A DNA stretch of 38,732 bases from JAJVID01 sp035275345 (GCA_035275345.1 DATEMY010000534.1:1-38732), one strand, 5' to 3'. Shown: positions 24,016-32,254, counted from the first letter of the stretch. The notes: generated from the letters alone by a model not told the origin. Made by a program: numbers and translations.

Positions 24016-24234
24016 ATGAATCAGCAGGACAATGAAGAGAGGACGGCGGGCGCGAATCTTTCTTCGCATGACGCGGCGCGGTTTCATTCGACCGAAGAAT
24101 TAATCGAGGCGGAATTGCGGTGCGTGCAATGCGACGCCCGAGTTAAGGATGTGGTTTGCGGGCACAGAAACCCATGTCCGTATTGCGGGTTTCCTTACCC
24201 GGTCGGCGATTGTTCCGATCTGGTTGAAAACTGA
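24016..24234 (+). CDS. small zinc-ribbon protein
   Basis: A 72-residue soluble protein with a probable zinc ribbon in the C-terminal half: CVQC, then a lone Cys before CPYC and a final Cys (in GDC). The N-terminal half is polar and acidic. GAGGAG lies about 7 bases before the ATG. It follows the fusion gene by 33 bp, with the ribosome-binding site inside a hairpin. No specific family is recognised; it might bind metal or nucleic acid. Confidence 0.7.
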   Translation: MNQQDNEERTAGANLSSHDAARFHSTEELIEAELRCVQCDARVKDVVCGHRNPCPYCGFPYPVGDCSDLVEN

Positions 24235-24588
24235 CGGTTTGATCAGATTGACATTATCTTGGAACGGGGTGTATAACCGCCTCGGTATTTCGCTGAAAAT
24301 CAACTTAAAAATTAAATTGAAAGTATAAACGGCTAATCGCGTAGTCACTAGCGAGCCGGTATCAGATTAACCAATGCGGCTGGAATTATGAAAAAAGCGG
24401 GATTCAGATACGATTGCGAGAACATTTCCCTATGCCATTCCGCATCGTCTATTAAAAAATCAACACACCAGCGATGGTCCAGCCGCCATCCTATGCCTTG
24501 TTGTTTGCGCCTTACATCCCTGCGCGCGGACGAGGGCGAAATCTAACTTTTCTTCTACACGCAGCAGGTCATTATACAAATTGAGGGA
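24235..24588 (+). promoter_or_regulatory. putative sigma70 promoter and long leader of the sulfate transporter operon
   Basis: TTGACA (24248-24253) and TATAAC (24272-24277) with 18 bp between them make a good sigma70 promoter reading into the operon. The start codon at 24589 lies about 300 bases further on, leaving a long untranslated leader, unusual in this window. The leader holds a small open frame with several cysteine codons, listed separately. I do not recognise a known riboswitch class by eye. Confidence 0.5.
24388..24546 (+). CDS. possible leader peptide upstream of the sulfate transporter
   Basis: A 52-codon open frame in the long leader, with a weak GGA before the ATG. It encodes four cysteines, including the adjacent pair in MPCCLRLTSLRADEGEI, which could also start from the internal ATG at 24493. 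Cysteine-rich leader peptides that sense charged tRNA-Cys control sulfur genes in mycobacteria; position before a sulfate importer makes a similar role conceivable here. The evidence is context and composition only. Confidence 0.3.
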   Translation: MKKAGFRYDCENISLCHSASSIKKSTHQRWSSRHPMPCCLRLTSLRADEGEI

Positions 24589-25644
24589 ATGGTGTCTCAT
24601 ATACATGATCATCTCCCGAAGCTTGCGCGCACAATTATAGCAAGCTGTCTAGCGTTGTTATTGATCTTTGAGTCGAGCGGGTGCAGGCGCAAATCCGCCG
24701 CCGCCAAAGAGGCCACGATCACTATCTACGGCTTCAGCGTGGCCAAGGAAGGACTTGAAACCGCGATTCTGCCGAAATACCGGCGAGAGTGGGAGAAGAA
24801 GACCGGCCAGCGGTTGACGTTCGAGACCTCTTACGCGAGTTCCGAGATCGTAGCCAACCAGATCGTGGCGGGCGCCGAGGCCGATGTGGCGATCCTGGCC
24901 ATCGAGCGCAACGCCGACCGTCTCTTCAGGCAGGATGTGACACAGAACGAGTGGCGCAAATTGCCTTATGGAGGAATCGTCAACAAGACTCCGATGGTGA
25001 TCGTCGTGCGGCAGGGCAATCCGAAACGCATCCGAGATTTCGAAGATCTAGCTAAACCTGGCTTAAGGCTGATCCATTGCGATCCGGCGTCATCCGGCGC
25101 GGGGCAATGGTCGCTGCTGGCGATTTACGGATCGGAGTTGATCAAATCGGAGAAAGAGACGGGCGCCCGCGACAAGCAGAAGGCTTTCGATCTATTGCGG
25201 CGCGTCTGGAAAAACGTGACGGCGACTCCCGGGTCGGCGCGTGAAGCTCGAACTCATTTTGAGCGGGGCGAAGGCGATGCCCTGATCACATACGAACTGG
25301 AAGCGATGCAATTGCTCGACAAAAAACGTCCGGTTGAAATGGTCATGCCTCGGGCGACGATCTTAAGCGAACATCCCGTAGTGATCCTTGATCACTTGAT
25401 GGATGCTTCGAAATACGCGTTGGTGGAATTATTTGTGAGATCGCTCTGGGATCCCGAGGCGCAACAGGCCTGGGTCCATTCTCATTTTCGATCGGTGACG
25501 GACGAAAAATTGAACGAAAAATTCCCGAAGATCGAGATGCCTTTTTACGCGAAAGACCTGGATGGATGGGCAAAGGCTTATCCTGAAATTGTTGAGGACG
25601 CGTGGAAGCAAAAGATTCAGATCCCGGGCGCGGGAACAAAGTAG
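24589..25644 (+). CDS. sbp: sulfate/thiosulfate ABC transporter substrate-binding protein
   Basis: A 351-residue exported binding protein delivering sulfate or thiosulfate to the permease. The N terminus has a signal with a lipoprotein-like end (LLLIFESSGC, Cys32). The mature part matches the Sbp/CysP family: ITIYGFSVAKEG at the first strand, EADVAILA, the MVIVVRQGNPKRIRDFEDL segment, and DPASSGAGQWSLLAIYGSEL, whose Ser/Gly stretch forms part of the anion pocket in this family. The extreme N terminus (MVSHIHDHLPK) is poorly supported because GAGGGA directly abuts the ATG. The permease starts 6 bp after its stop. Confidence 0.87.
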   Translation: MVSHIHDHLPKLARTIIASCLALLLIFESSGCRRKSAAAKEATITIYGFSVAKEGLETAILPKYRREWEKKTGQRLTFETSYASSEIVANQIVAGAEADVAILAIERNADRLFRQDVTQNEWRKLPYGGIVNKTPMVIVVRQGNPKRIRDFEDLAKPGLRLIHCDPASSGAGQWSLLAIYGSELIKSEKETGARDKQKAFDLLRRVWKNVTATPGSAREARTHFERGEGDALITYELEAMQLLDKKRPVEMVMPRATILSEHPVVILDHLMDASKYALVELFVRSLWDPEAQQAWVHSHFRSVTDEKLNEKFPKIEMPFYAKDLDGWAKAYPEIVEDAWKQKIQIPGAGTK

Positions 25645-25650
25645 CGAAAT

Positions 25651-26508
25651 ATGGCTTACGAAGACAGGGCGGCGTCGCCGAGTCGTCGCCTGGATCATCT
25701 GGCGAACCCACCCGGGGATATTGTGCGGCCCATCGGCATCGGATTTATCCTGATGGCGATGATGCCGTTGGTGATTTTGCCGCTCGCCTCGATCTTCATT
25801 TTCGGTTTCGGCAAAGGGCTGGACCATTTTTGGGATGCGTTGATCTCACCCCCGGCGGTCTTCTCCCTCAAACTGAGTTTGACCACGAGTAGCGTGGCGA
25901 CCGTTTGCAACGTCGTGTTCGGATTGATCGCCGCCTGGGTCATGAGCAAGTATGAATTCAAAGGCAGTTCGGCGCTGATGATCGTCATCAGTCTGCCGAC
26001 GGCGATTCCGACCGCCGTCGCCGGCACGGCGCTTCTACTGGTGTGGGGACGCAGCGGATTGTTGGGGCAATTCCTGGAGCATACTGATTACCAGATAATG
26101 TTCACGACGGCCGCGATCATCCTGGCCAACATCTTCGTCACTTTCCCCCTGGCGTTCGGCGTGATCAAGCCCGCTCTGGACAACTTGGACAAGAGTTACG
26201 AAGATGCGGCCGAAACGATGGGCGCGTCGCGGTGGCAGGCGTTTCGCTTCGTCGTACTGCCGAGTCTGCGTGGCGCAATCGTCACGGGAGCGCTGTTGAC
26301 CTTCGCGCGCTCGATCGGCGAGTTCGGCTCGACGATCATCGTCAGCGGCAACCTGGCGATGAAGACGCAGACCGCGCCGCTTTACATTTATACCAGATTC
26401 AATGAAGGTGATTTTGAAGGCGCGAACGCGATTGCGGCCGTGCTGGCGATGATCTCGATCGCGATCTTCTCGTTGATTCTTTTCACGAGAAAGAAACTGG
26501 AAAAGTGA
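25651..26508 (+). CDS. cysT: sulfate-type ABC transporter permease (CysT-like)
   Basis: A 285-residue inner-membrane permease with about six helices. The coupling loop that docks on the ATPase is clear: DAAETMGASRWQAFRFVVLP, followed by FARSIGEFGSTIIVSGN, typical of CysT/CysW and ModB. Sulfate importers normally have two permeases; here only one lies between the binding protein and ATPase, so it probably works as a homodimer or the partner is elsewhere. Its stop codon runs directly into the 7-bp repeat. Confidence 0.87.
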   Translation: MAYEDRAASPSRRLDHLANPPGDIVRPIGIGFILMAMMPLVILPLASIFIFGFGKGLDHFWDALISPPAVFSLKLSLTTSSVATVCNVVFGLIAAWVMSKYEFKGSSALMIVISLPTAIPTAVAGTALLLVWGRSGLLGQFLEHTDYQIMFTTAAIILANIFVTFPLAFGVIKPALDNLDKSYEDAAETMGASRWQAFRFVVLPSLRGAIVTGALLTFARSIGEFGSTIIVSGNLAMKTQTAPLYIYTRFNEGDFEGANAIAAVLAMISIAIFSLILFTRKKLEK

Positions 26509-26614
26509 GGTGTCAGGTGTCAGGTGTCAGGTGTCAGGCGTCAGCGGAGACCAGTCAGGACTGAACTGCGCGCTGAAACCTGAAACCTGAAACCTGAAAC
26601 CTGGCGCCTGAAAC
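26508..26614. repeat. inverted 7-bp tandem repeats within the transporter operon
   Basis: Left arm: four AGGTGTC units and one AGGCGTC (26508-26542). Right arm: CTGAAAC units at 26573-26600, then CTGGCGC and CTGAAAC (to 26614). Read as reverse complement, the right unit (GTTTCAG) differs from the left (GTGTCAG) by one base. The first unit starts in the permease stop codon and the last ends 14 bases before the ATPase start. Confidence 0.92.
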
Positions 26615-26628
26615 AAAGCGAGGAAAAC

Positions 26629-27813
26629 ATGGGCGGAGAAATGGTGGCCTCCTTCCACGATGCTCAAGCCTGGACTGAGCCCGAGCCTCAAGCGCGGCAA
26701 TCAATAATTGTCCGAGGGTTGAGCAAATGGTTCGGTTCCGAGCAGGTTCTCGACGATATAAGTTTCTCGATTGCGGAAGGCGAGAGCCTGGTTTTGCTGG
26801 GCCCTTCTGGCAGCGGCAAGAGCACCACGTTGCGACTGATAGCCGGATTGGAAACGCCGGAAACGGGCGAGATATTTCTTCGCGGCAAGCGGATCGAACA
26901 CCTGCGCGCGCGCGAACGCAACATCGGCGTGATCTTCCAGAATTACGCTCTCTTCCCGCGGATGACGGTGGCCGAAAACATCAGCTTCGGCTTGCGCATC
27001 AGAAAGTGGAGAAAGAAGAAGCGCGAAGAAGTCGTTGGCCGTTTGCTGGGTTTGATCGGGCTCCAGGAACAGCGCGACAAATTTCCGTCGCAGATTTCCG
27101 GCGGGCAGCAGCAACGCGTGGCCATCGCCCGCGCGCTGGCTTACGAACCGGACCTGTTGCTCTTCGACGAATCGTTCAGCGCGCTCGACCCTCAAACGCG
27201 CACCGGGCTGCGCCGCGAAATCCGCGCCTTGCTGAGAAAATTGCGCATCCCCGCGCTCTTTATCACTCACGACCAGGAAGAGGCGATGGAGATGGGCGAT
27301 CAAATCGCCATCCTCAATCGCGGGCGGCTGGAACAACTCGGCGCGCCTGATGAGGTCTACAACGACCCGCAGACTGAATTCGTCGCGACGTTCCTCGGCG
27401 CGGCCAACGTTGTCGAAGGCTGCTGGCGCGATGGGTTCATCGCTCTCGATTGCGACCAGTGTCTGAGGGCGTCCAGACCGGAGTCTCAAATGACCCCGGA
27501 TCGGATCAAGATGATCTTCCGCCCTGAAGACGTCACGCTCGGCGCTCCGACCGGCCTGGTCGAAACTCCGCACCATCTTGGGCGCGGTGAGGTCGTTGAT
27601 GTTTCGTTCACCGGCGCCACCGAATCGCTGATGATCAAGATCCTGCCGCGCGGTTACACGGGGCCATTGCCGGATTTGCATTGCAACAGCGGTTCTGATA
27701 AATCCTGCAACCTGTTGATCAAGGCCATCCGGTCGAAGTGGGAGGCGAAAAAGCTGAGGCTCACGACCGGTTCGGCGGTCTCGGTCGGTTTGAGGTTGTA
27801 CAAAATTCTGTGA
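26629..27813 (+). CDS. cysA: sulfate/molybdate-type ABC transporter ATP-binding protein
   Basis: A 394-residue ATPase powering the importer. It has Walker A GPSGSGKST, the Q loop in VIFQNYALFPRMTV, the signature SGGQQQRVAIARAL, Walker B LLLFDESFSALD and the switch His in FITHDQEEAMEMGD. Walker B is followed by Ser where these importers usually have Pro. About 140 C-terminal residues form a regulatory domain (IFRPEDVTLGAP and GRGEVVDVSFTG) as in CysA. AGCGAGGA before the ATG serves as ribosome-binding site. The repeat between this gene and the permease does not break the same-strand operon. Confidence 0.9.
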   Translation: MGGEMVASFHDAQAWTEPEPQARQSIIVRGLSKWFGSEQVLDDISFSIAEGESLVLLGPSGSGKSTTLRLIAGLETPETGEIFLRGKRIEHLRARERNIGVIFQNYALFPRMTVAENISFGLRIRKWRKKKREEVVGRLLGLIGLQEQRDKFPSQISGGQQQRVAIARALAYEPDLLLFDESFSALDPQTRTGLRREIRALLRKLRIPALFITHDQEEAMEMGDQIAILNRGRLEQLGAPDEVYNDPQTEFVATFLGAANVVEGCWRDGFIALDCDQCLRASRPESQMTPDRIKMIFRPEDVTLGAPTGLVETPHHLGRGEVVDVSFTGATESLMIKILPRGYTGPLPDLHCNSGSDKSCNLLIKAIRSKWEAKKLRLTTGSAVSVGLRLYKIL

Positions 27814-27823
27814 GGGTAAAAAC

Positions 27824-28492
27824 GTGCCAATTCTCAGTCATCAGCGCCTCTATCAGCCATTGCTCCTTTCCGCCCTGCTTTTCATTTCTGGCAGCGCGCA
27901 GGAAATGCCGAAAGAAAAGGGCGATTTTCGCGAACCCGACCTGGTCGAGATTGCCAAGCTCGACCAGACGATCAAGCTCGACGTTCGTTACGCGACACCT
28001 AACAATTTCCTGGGCCGCCCGGTTTACAAGGAATCTCGCGCGTTTTTGCAGCGCCCCGCCGCCGAAGCTCTGGCGCGCGCCAATCGCAAGCTGCGCGAGA
28101 AAGGTTTCGGTCTCCTGGTTTTTGACGGATACCGCCCGTGGTCAGTGACCAAAATCTTCTGGGACTCTACGCCTCAGGACAAGAAACAATTTGTGGCCAA
28201 TCCGAGCCAGGGGTCGCGCCATAACCGCGGATGCGCGGTCGATCTGACGCTCTACGACCTGCGCTCCGGCAAGGAAGTCGAGATGCCCAGCGGATATGAT
28301 GAGATGACCGACAGATCCCACCCGAATTATTCGGGCGGGACGCGGGAGCAGCGGAGCAGGCGCGAGACGTTGCGCGAGGCGATGGAATCGGAAGGCTTCA
28401 CCGTTTTCGAAGTCGAATGGTGGCATTTCGACTACAAGGATTGGAAGCTATACCCGATCCTCGACATCGGCTTCGATGAGATCAAACCCTAG
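27824..28492 (+). CDS. ddpX: D-alanyl-D-alanine dipeptidase (VanX/DdpX, peptidase M15D)
   Basis: A 222-residue zinc dipeptidase that splits D-Ala-D-Ala. The catalytic signature is complete: SRHNRGCAVDLTL with zinc ligands His133 and Asp140, EVEWWHFDY with the general base Glu198 and ligand His201, and Arg104 in DGYRPW. A signal peptide (about 10-25, YQPLLLSALLFISGSAQ) indicates a periplasmic enzyme, so it probably recycles wall dipeptide rather than conferring vancomycin resistance; no VanH/VanA-type genes are nearby. GTG 27824 is chosen for its GAGGG ribosome-binding site 7 bases away. It lies 10 bp after the ATPase gene and may be cotranscribed. Confidence 0.9.
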   Translation: MPILSHQRLYQPLLLSALLFISGSAQEMPKEKGDFREPDLVEIAKLDQTIKLDVRYATPNNFLGRPVYKESRAFLQRPAAEALARANRKLREKGFGLLVFDGYRPWSVTKIFWDSTPQDKKQFVANPSQGSRHNRGCAVDLTLYDLRSGKEVEMPSGYDEMTDRSHPNYSGGTREQRSRRETLREAMESEGFTVFEVEWWHFDYKDWKLYPILDIGFDEIKP

Positions 28493-28523
28493 CCGTCAAT
28501 CTGAGGTCGCGGTAAACAAAAAC

Positions 28524-28647
28524 AAAGAGAATACGGAAAAGGCGGAAATAACGGGACAGGCGGAAAATTTTCAGGAAAAACCCTGTTAATCCCTCCTAAA
28601 AACTTTCCGCCTGTTCCGTTATTTCCGTCTTTTCCGTATTCTCTCTT
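28524..28647. repeat. inverted 9-bp tandem-unit hairpin
   Basis: The left arm (28524-28570) is built from 9-bp units of the type ACGGAAAAG, GCGGAAATA, ACGGGACAG. The right arm (28600-28647) is the near-exact reverse complement. An AT-rich centre of about 29 bases separates them. The right arm shares an exact 34-base stretch (28614-28647) with the repeat at 33722-33755. Confidence 0.92.
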
Positions 28648-28726
28648 CGGTTTCACTTTATAGCCCACCCGGTTAAAATCACCCCGAAAGCGTCCCGGCG
28701 CCCCACTTCAATAGCTGTGATTCAAA

Positions 28727-29152
28727 ATGGAAATTACGGAAAACCTCAAACTCGAATACACGATTTTTTGCGAAGACGTGCGTGTTGAAGCGTCGAATCA
28801 TCTGAGTCTGATGGGCATCACTCATCAGCTTGTCGTGCCGCAATTCCCCGTAACGATGATCAAATTCGCGGTGCTCAACCACTGGCGCGGAAGTGGGCAA
28901 TTCATGACCGAAGTCCGCATTCTGGCGCCGGATCGGATGCAGACCGTCGCCATGTCGCAACCGTCCAGATTCGCTGTCCCGAACGACGGTTACGCCGACA
29001 ACGTCACAGTCTTTGTCAACACGACTTTTTACCAGCCAGGCGATTACATCGTGCAAACATTGATCAACTCTTCATTGTTCGCCGAACGGACGCTCCCGGT
29101 CATGCTGGTAGCTCAACAACAATCAATCACCGAAAGTGAACAGGTAATGTAA
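28727..29152 (+). CDS. conserved hypothetical protein (DUF6941-like)
   Basis: A 141-residue soluble, beta-rich protein with no signal peptide or membrane segment. The opening YTIFCEDVRVEASNHLSLMGI followed by hydrophobic strands resembles small proteins annotated as DUF6941, but I place it there only tentatively. No catalytic residues are recognisable. No good ribosome-binding site is seen. Its stop codon forms the edge of the hairpin at 29152-29224 before the transketolase gene. Confidence 0.65.
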   Translation: MEITENLKLEYTIFCEDVRVEASNHLSLMGITHQLVVPQFPVTMIKFAVLNHWRGSGQFMTEVRILAPDRMQTVAMSQPSRFAVPNDGYADNVTVFVNTTFYQPGDYIVQTLINSSLFAERTLPVMLVAQQQSITESEQVM

Positions 29153-29224
29153 ATCAGCGCCGCGAGCGGTAGCGAGCGTGGCCCTATTATGGAGCCACTC
29201 TCGCTACCGCTCGCAGCGCTGATT
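29152..29224 (+). repeat. 31-bp stem hairpin before the transketolase gene
   Basis: Arms 29152-29182 and 29194-29224 pair at 29 of 31 positions around an 11-base loop. The stem begins in the upstream stop codon and ends just before the GGGGGAGA ribosome-binding site of the transketolase gene. There is no T tract after it, so it is not a classical terminator; it may protect RNA ends or be another repeat of the family. Confidence 0.85.
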
Positions 29225-29238
29225 CGGGGGAGAATTCA

Positions 29239-31248
29239 ATGTCGAATCAAAATGCGCTAGATCAACTTTCAATCAATACAATCCGCACTCTTGCCATGGA
29301 CGCGGTGCAGAAAGCCAACTCCGGCCATCCCGGAATGCCGATGGGGATGGCGCCGGCGGCCTATACGCTCTGGACGAAAATTCTGCGTTACAATCCGAAG
29401 AATCCATCTTGGAACAATCGCGACCGTTTCGTGCTCTCAGCCGGACATGGCTCGATGCTGCTTTACAGCATGCTCTACCTGACCGGCTATAACGATTTCC
29501 CGCTCGACCAGTTGAAGCTATTCCGCCAATGGGGAGGCGTGACGCCCGGACATCCCGAATCGGAATTGTCATCGGCGATCGAAACGACGACCGGCCCATT
29601 GGGACAGGGCTTCGCCAACGGCGTGGGGATGGCCATCGGCGCCGAATACCTCGCCGCCAGATTCAATCGTCCCGATCATGAAATCTTCGATTACTACATC
29701 TACGCGATTGTCTCCGACGGCGACCTGATGGAGGGCGTGGCCTCCGAAGCCGCGTCCATGGCCGGACATTTGAAGTTGGGCCGTCTGATCTATCTTTACG
29801 ACGACAACCACATCTCGATTGACGGCAGCACCAGTCTGGCTTTTACCGAAGACCGCGCGAAGCGATTCGAGGCTTATCACTGGCACGTTCAGACAGTCGA
29901 AGACGCTAACGATCTGGACGCGATAGAAAACGCGATCAAGGCCGCTCAGGCGGACCCGCGCCCCTCGATCATCTGCGTCAGATCAATCATCGGCTACGGC
30001 AGTCCCAACAAGGCCGGCACCGCGAAGGCTCACGGTGAAGCCCTCGGCGTCGAAGAGGTGAAGCTGACGAAGCAGAACCTTGGCTGGCCGTCTGAAGAGC
30101 CTTTCGCCGTTCCTGACGAAGCGTTGAATAATTTCCGCCAGGCGATTGATCGCGGTCGGAAGTTGGAAGACAAATGGAACGCGAAGCTTGAAGCCTACGC
30201 GAAAGCGTACCCTGAACTGGCGGCCGAGTGGCGTCAATGGGCGAGCGGCAAATTGCCCGAGGGCTGGAGATCGGCGATGCCCGCGTTCCCGGCCGACAAG
30301 CCGATGGCGACCCGCGAGGCTTCGGGCAAGGCGCTCAACGCCTTCGCAAAAGTCCTGCCGATGCTGCTCGGGGGCTCAGCCGATCTACGCCCGTCGAACA
30401 ACACGTTTCTGGAAGGCATGGGCGAATTCCAACCGGACAATTACTCGGGGCGCAACTTTCATTTCGGGGTGCGAGAACACGCGATGGGATCGGTCATGAA
30501 CGGTATCGCGCTGACTCATCCGCTGATCCCGTTCGGCGGCACGTTCATGGTCTTTTACGATTACATGCGCCCGCCAGCGCGTTTGGCCTCGATGATGGGT
30601 TTGCAGACGATCTACGTCTACACTCACGACAGCATCGGCCTCGGCGAAGACGGCCCGACGCATCAACCTATCGAGCATCTGATGGGACTGCGCTTGGTTC
30701 CCAACCTGACGATGATTCGCCCCGCCGACGCGAACGAGACCGCAGTGGCATGGCGAGTGGCCTTGGAAAATCACCACGCCCCGACGGCGTTGGCGCTGAC
30801 TCGACAGAAGTTGCCCGTCTTCGACCGAACCAAATACGCCTCGGCGGAAGGCCTGACTCGCGGAGCTTACGTGATGAGTGATTCACCGACGGGCAAGATC
30901 GATGTGATCATCATCGCCACGGGATCAGAGGTCTCCGTCGCCGTCGAAGCCCAGGACAAACTCGCGGCTGAAGACATCGGCGCGCGCGTGGTCAGCCTGC
31001 CCAGTTGGGAACTGTTCGACAAACAATCGCAGGATTACCGAAACGAAGTCTTACCGCCGGACATCCACGCGCGGCTCGCAATCGAAGCCGGCGTGACCTT
31101 GGGATGGGAACGCTATGTTGGCGATAAAGGCGATGTGATCGGGCTTGATCGGTACGGCGCTTCGGCGCCGGTTCAGGTGGTGATGGAGAAGCTTGGATTC
31201 ACGGCGGCGAACGCGGTGGAGCGGGTGAAGAAGATGCTTGGTAAATAA
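29239..31248 (+). CDS. tkt: transketolase
   Basis: A cytoplasmic thiamine-diphosphate enzyme of 669 residues, the usual bacterial length, moving two-carbon units in the pentose phosphate pathway. Typical segments in order are ANSGHPGMPMGMAP near the N terminus, the ThDP/metal motif starting SDGDLMEG and ending DDNHISIDG (about 157-194), and HDSIGLGEDGPTHQPIEHL (about 463-481), followed by ALTRQKLP. The C-terminal domain ends in VGDKGDVIGLDRYGASAP. GGGGGAGA lies about 9 bases before the ATG. Confidence 0.97.
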   Translation: MSNQNALDQLSINTIRTLAMDAVQKANSGHPGMPMGMAPAAYTLWTKILRYNPKNPSWNNRDRFVLSAGHGSMLLYSMLYLTGYNDFPLDQLKLFRQWGGVTPGHPESELSSAIETTTGPLGQGFANGVGMAIGAEYLAARFNRPDHEIFDYYIYAIVSDGDLMEGVASEAASMAGHLKLGRLIYLYDDNHISIDGSTSLAFTEDRAKRFEAYHWHVQTVEDANDLDAIENAIKAAQADPRPSIICVRSIIGYGSPNKAGTAKAHGEALGVEEVKLTKQNLGWPSEEPFAVPDEALNNFRQAIDRGRKLEDKWNAKLEAYAKAYPELAAEWRQWASGKLPEGWRSAMPAFPADKPMATREASGKALNAFAKVLPMLLGGSADLRPSNNTFLEGMGEFQPDNYSGRNFHFGVREHAMGSVMNGIALTHPLIPFGGTFMVFYDYMRPPARLASMMGLQTIYVYTHDSIGLGEDGPTHQPIEHLMGLRLVPNLTMIRPADANETAVAWRVALENHHAPTALALTRQKLPVFDRTKYASAEGLTRGAYVMSDSPTGKIDVIIIATGSEVSVAVEAQDKLAAEDIGARVVSLPSWELFDKQSQDYRNEVLPPDIHARLAIEAGVTLGWERYVGDKGDVIGLDRYGASAPVQVVMEKLGFTAANAVERVKKMLGK

Positions 31249-31672
31249 TATCGGCTAAGTCCTGGCATTGCGCGTTGCCAGATCTTTACGTTTTGCGCGA
31301 AACTGTTCTTCGTCGCGGAGCGACGGTAAGAGCCTGGGTCGGCGTTTTTGGTCTTTGAGTAATTAATGTGACAAAGCGGTCGTGGCGGAAGTCAGACCGC
31401 GGAAAAAAGCATTGTCCATCGCGCATTGCGCATTGCGCATTGATTGGCAGGGAATAAGCTGTGGAGAGAGACCTCCCTGCGAGACAATGTGTTTCGCTGC
31501 GAGACAATGTGTAATGTGGAATGTGTAATGGGCAATGCTGTTTCCGACGATCCGGAAGTTATGCGCGCCTTGTAGTCGCATTTATTCCTCAAAACCATTA
31601 ACGCCGGCCCAGGTTCATACCGTCGCCCCGCGACGAAGAGATTCCTCCTTCGTAACCCGCAATATTAAGAGA
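31249..31672. other. intergenic region filled by a nested palindrome
   Basis: The gap between transketolase and hydrolase genes holds the palindromic element described separately and no convincing gene. The hydrolase frame is open back to 31535, but that extension reads through the repeat and does not look like protein. Confidence 0.6.
31308..31640. mobile_element. nested palindrome with internal 7-bp tandem repeats, MITE-like
   Basis: Outer arms 31308-31372 and 31575-31640 are long imperfect inverted copies (both contain the TCGTCGCGG sequence, GCGACGGTA and CTTCGTCGCG when read inward). Inside, 31409-31442 (with three GCGCATT units) is an inverted match to 31505-31538. GCGGTC (31376-31381) pairs with GACCGC (31395-31400). 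A 16-base direct repeat CTGCGAGACAATGTGT occurs at 31477-31492 and 31497-31512. No protein is encoded. Confidence 0.75.
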
Positions 31673-32212
31673 ATGAACACTGCTCTATTGGTGATAGACG
31701 TTCAGGTCGGGATCATTGATCATTTTCCGTCTTACAACAAAGACCAGGTTCTGGCGAACATCAACGATCTGTTAACCAGGGCCCGCGCCGCGCGTGTCCC
31801 GGTTATTTACGTACGGCACGACGGCGGCAAGGGGGATCCGCTGGAAGCGAATACCGCGGGATGGTCAATCCATCATCGCGTCGCCCCGGTTGACGATGAG
31901 ACGATTGTCGATAAACAATCCTGCAGTTCGTTTTACGAAACGCCTTTGCAGGCGATGTTAAACGAAGGCGGAGTTTCGCATTTGATCGTGACCGGATGTA
32001 TGACTGAATACTGCATTGACACCGCCTGTCGCCACGCGACCACGCTCGGCTTTGATGTGACTCTCGTAGGCGACGCGCACACGACGATTGACAACGATTT
32101 ATTGAAAGCCGAACAGATCATCGCGCATCACAATCGCGCGCTCAACGGATTCAATTCCGGCAAAAACACGGTGACCGTTAAACCGGCGAGCGAGATTGAA
32201 TTCCAGACATAG
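31673..32212 (+). CDS. isochorismatase-family cysteine hydrolase
   Basis: A cytoplasmic hydrolase of 179 residues. The catalytic triad of the family is present: Asp9 (LLVIDVQ), Lys81 (VDKQSCSSF) and Cys114 in GCMTEYCIDTACR, which also contains the cis-peptide region. ATG 31673 gives a normal N terminus directly at the first strand; an upstream frame from 31535 would read through the repeat. Members hydrolyse amides such as nicotinamide, N-carbamoyl compounds or isochorismate; the substrate cannot be told here. It precedes a P450 gene on the same strand. Confidence 0.9.
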   Translation: MNTALLVIDVQVGIIDHFPSYNKDQVLANINDLLTRARAARVPVIYVRHDGGKGDPLEANTAGWSIHHRVAPVDDETIVDKQSCSSFYETPLQAMLNEGGVSHLIVTGCMTEYCIDTACRHATTLGFDVTLVGDAHTTIDNDLLKAEQIIAHHNRALNGFNSGKNTVTVKPASEIEFQT

Positions 32213-32254
32213 TTTTCGCCGCCATGACGAAGATATAGGAGATAGTAAATCAGC

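Noticed and set aside
27824..28492. Vancomycin resistance locus because of the VanX-type enzyme
   Set aside because: No VanH, VanA-type ligase or VanRS partner is adjacent and the enzyme has a signal peptide, so wall recycling is more likely.
29152..29224. Rho-independent terminator
   Set aside because: The stem is strong but no T tract follows; the next bases are the ribosome-binding site of the transketolase gene.
30228..30881. 217-codon frame overlapping transketolase on the same strand
   Set aside because: Out-of-frame shadow; composition is unlike protein and transketolase motifs run through the region in the other frame.
31535..31672. N-terminal extension of the isochorismatase-family protein
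   Set aside because: It reads through the palindromic repeat, and the family's first strand begins at the ATG at 31673.
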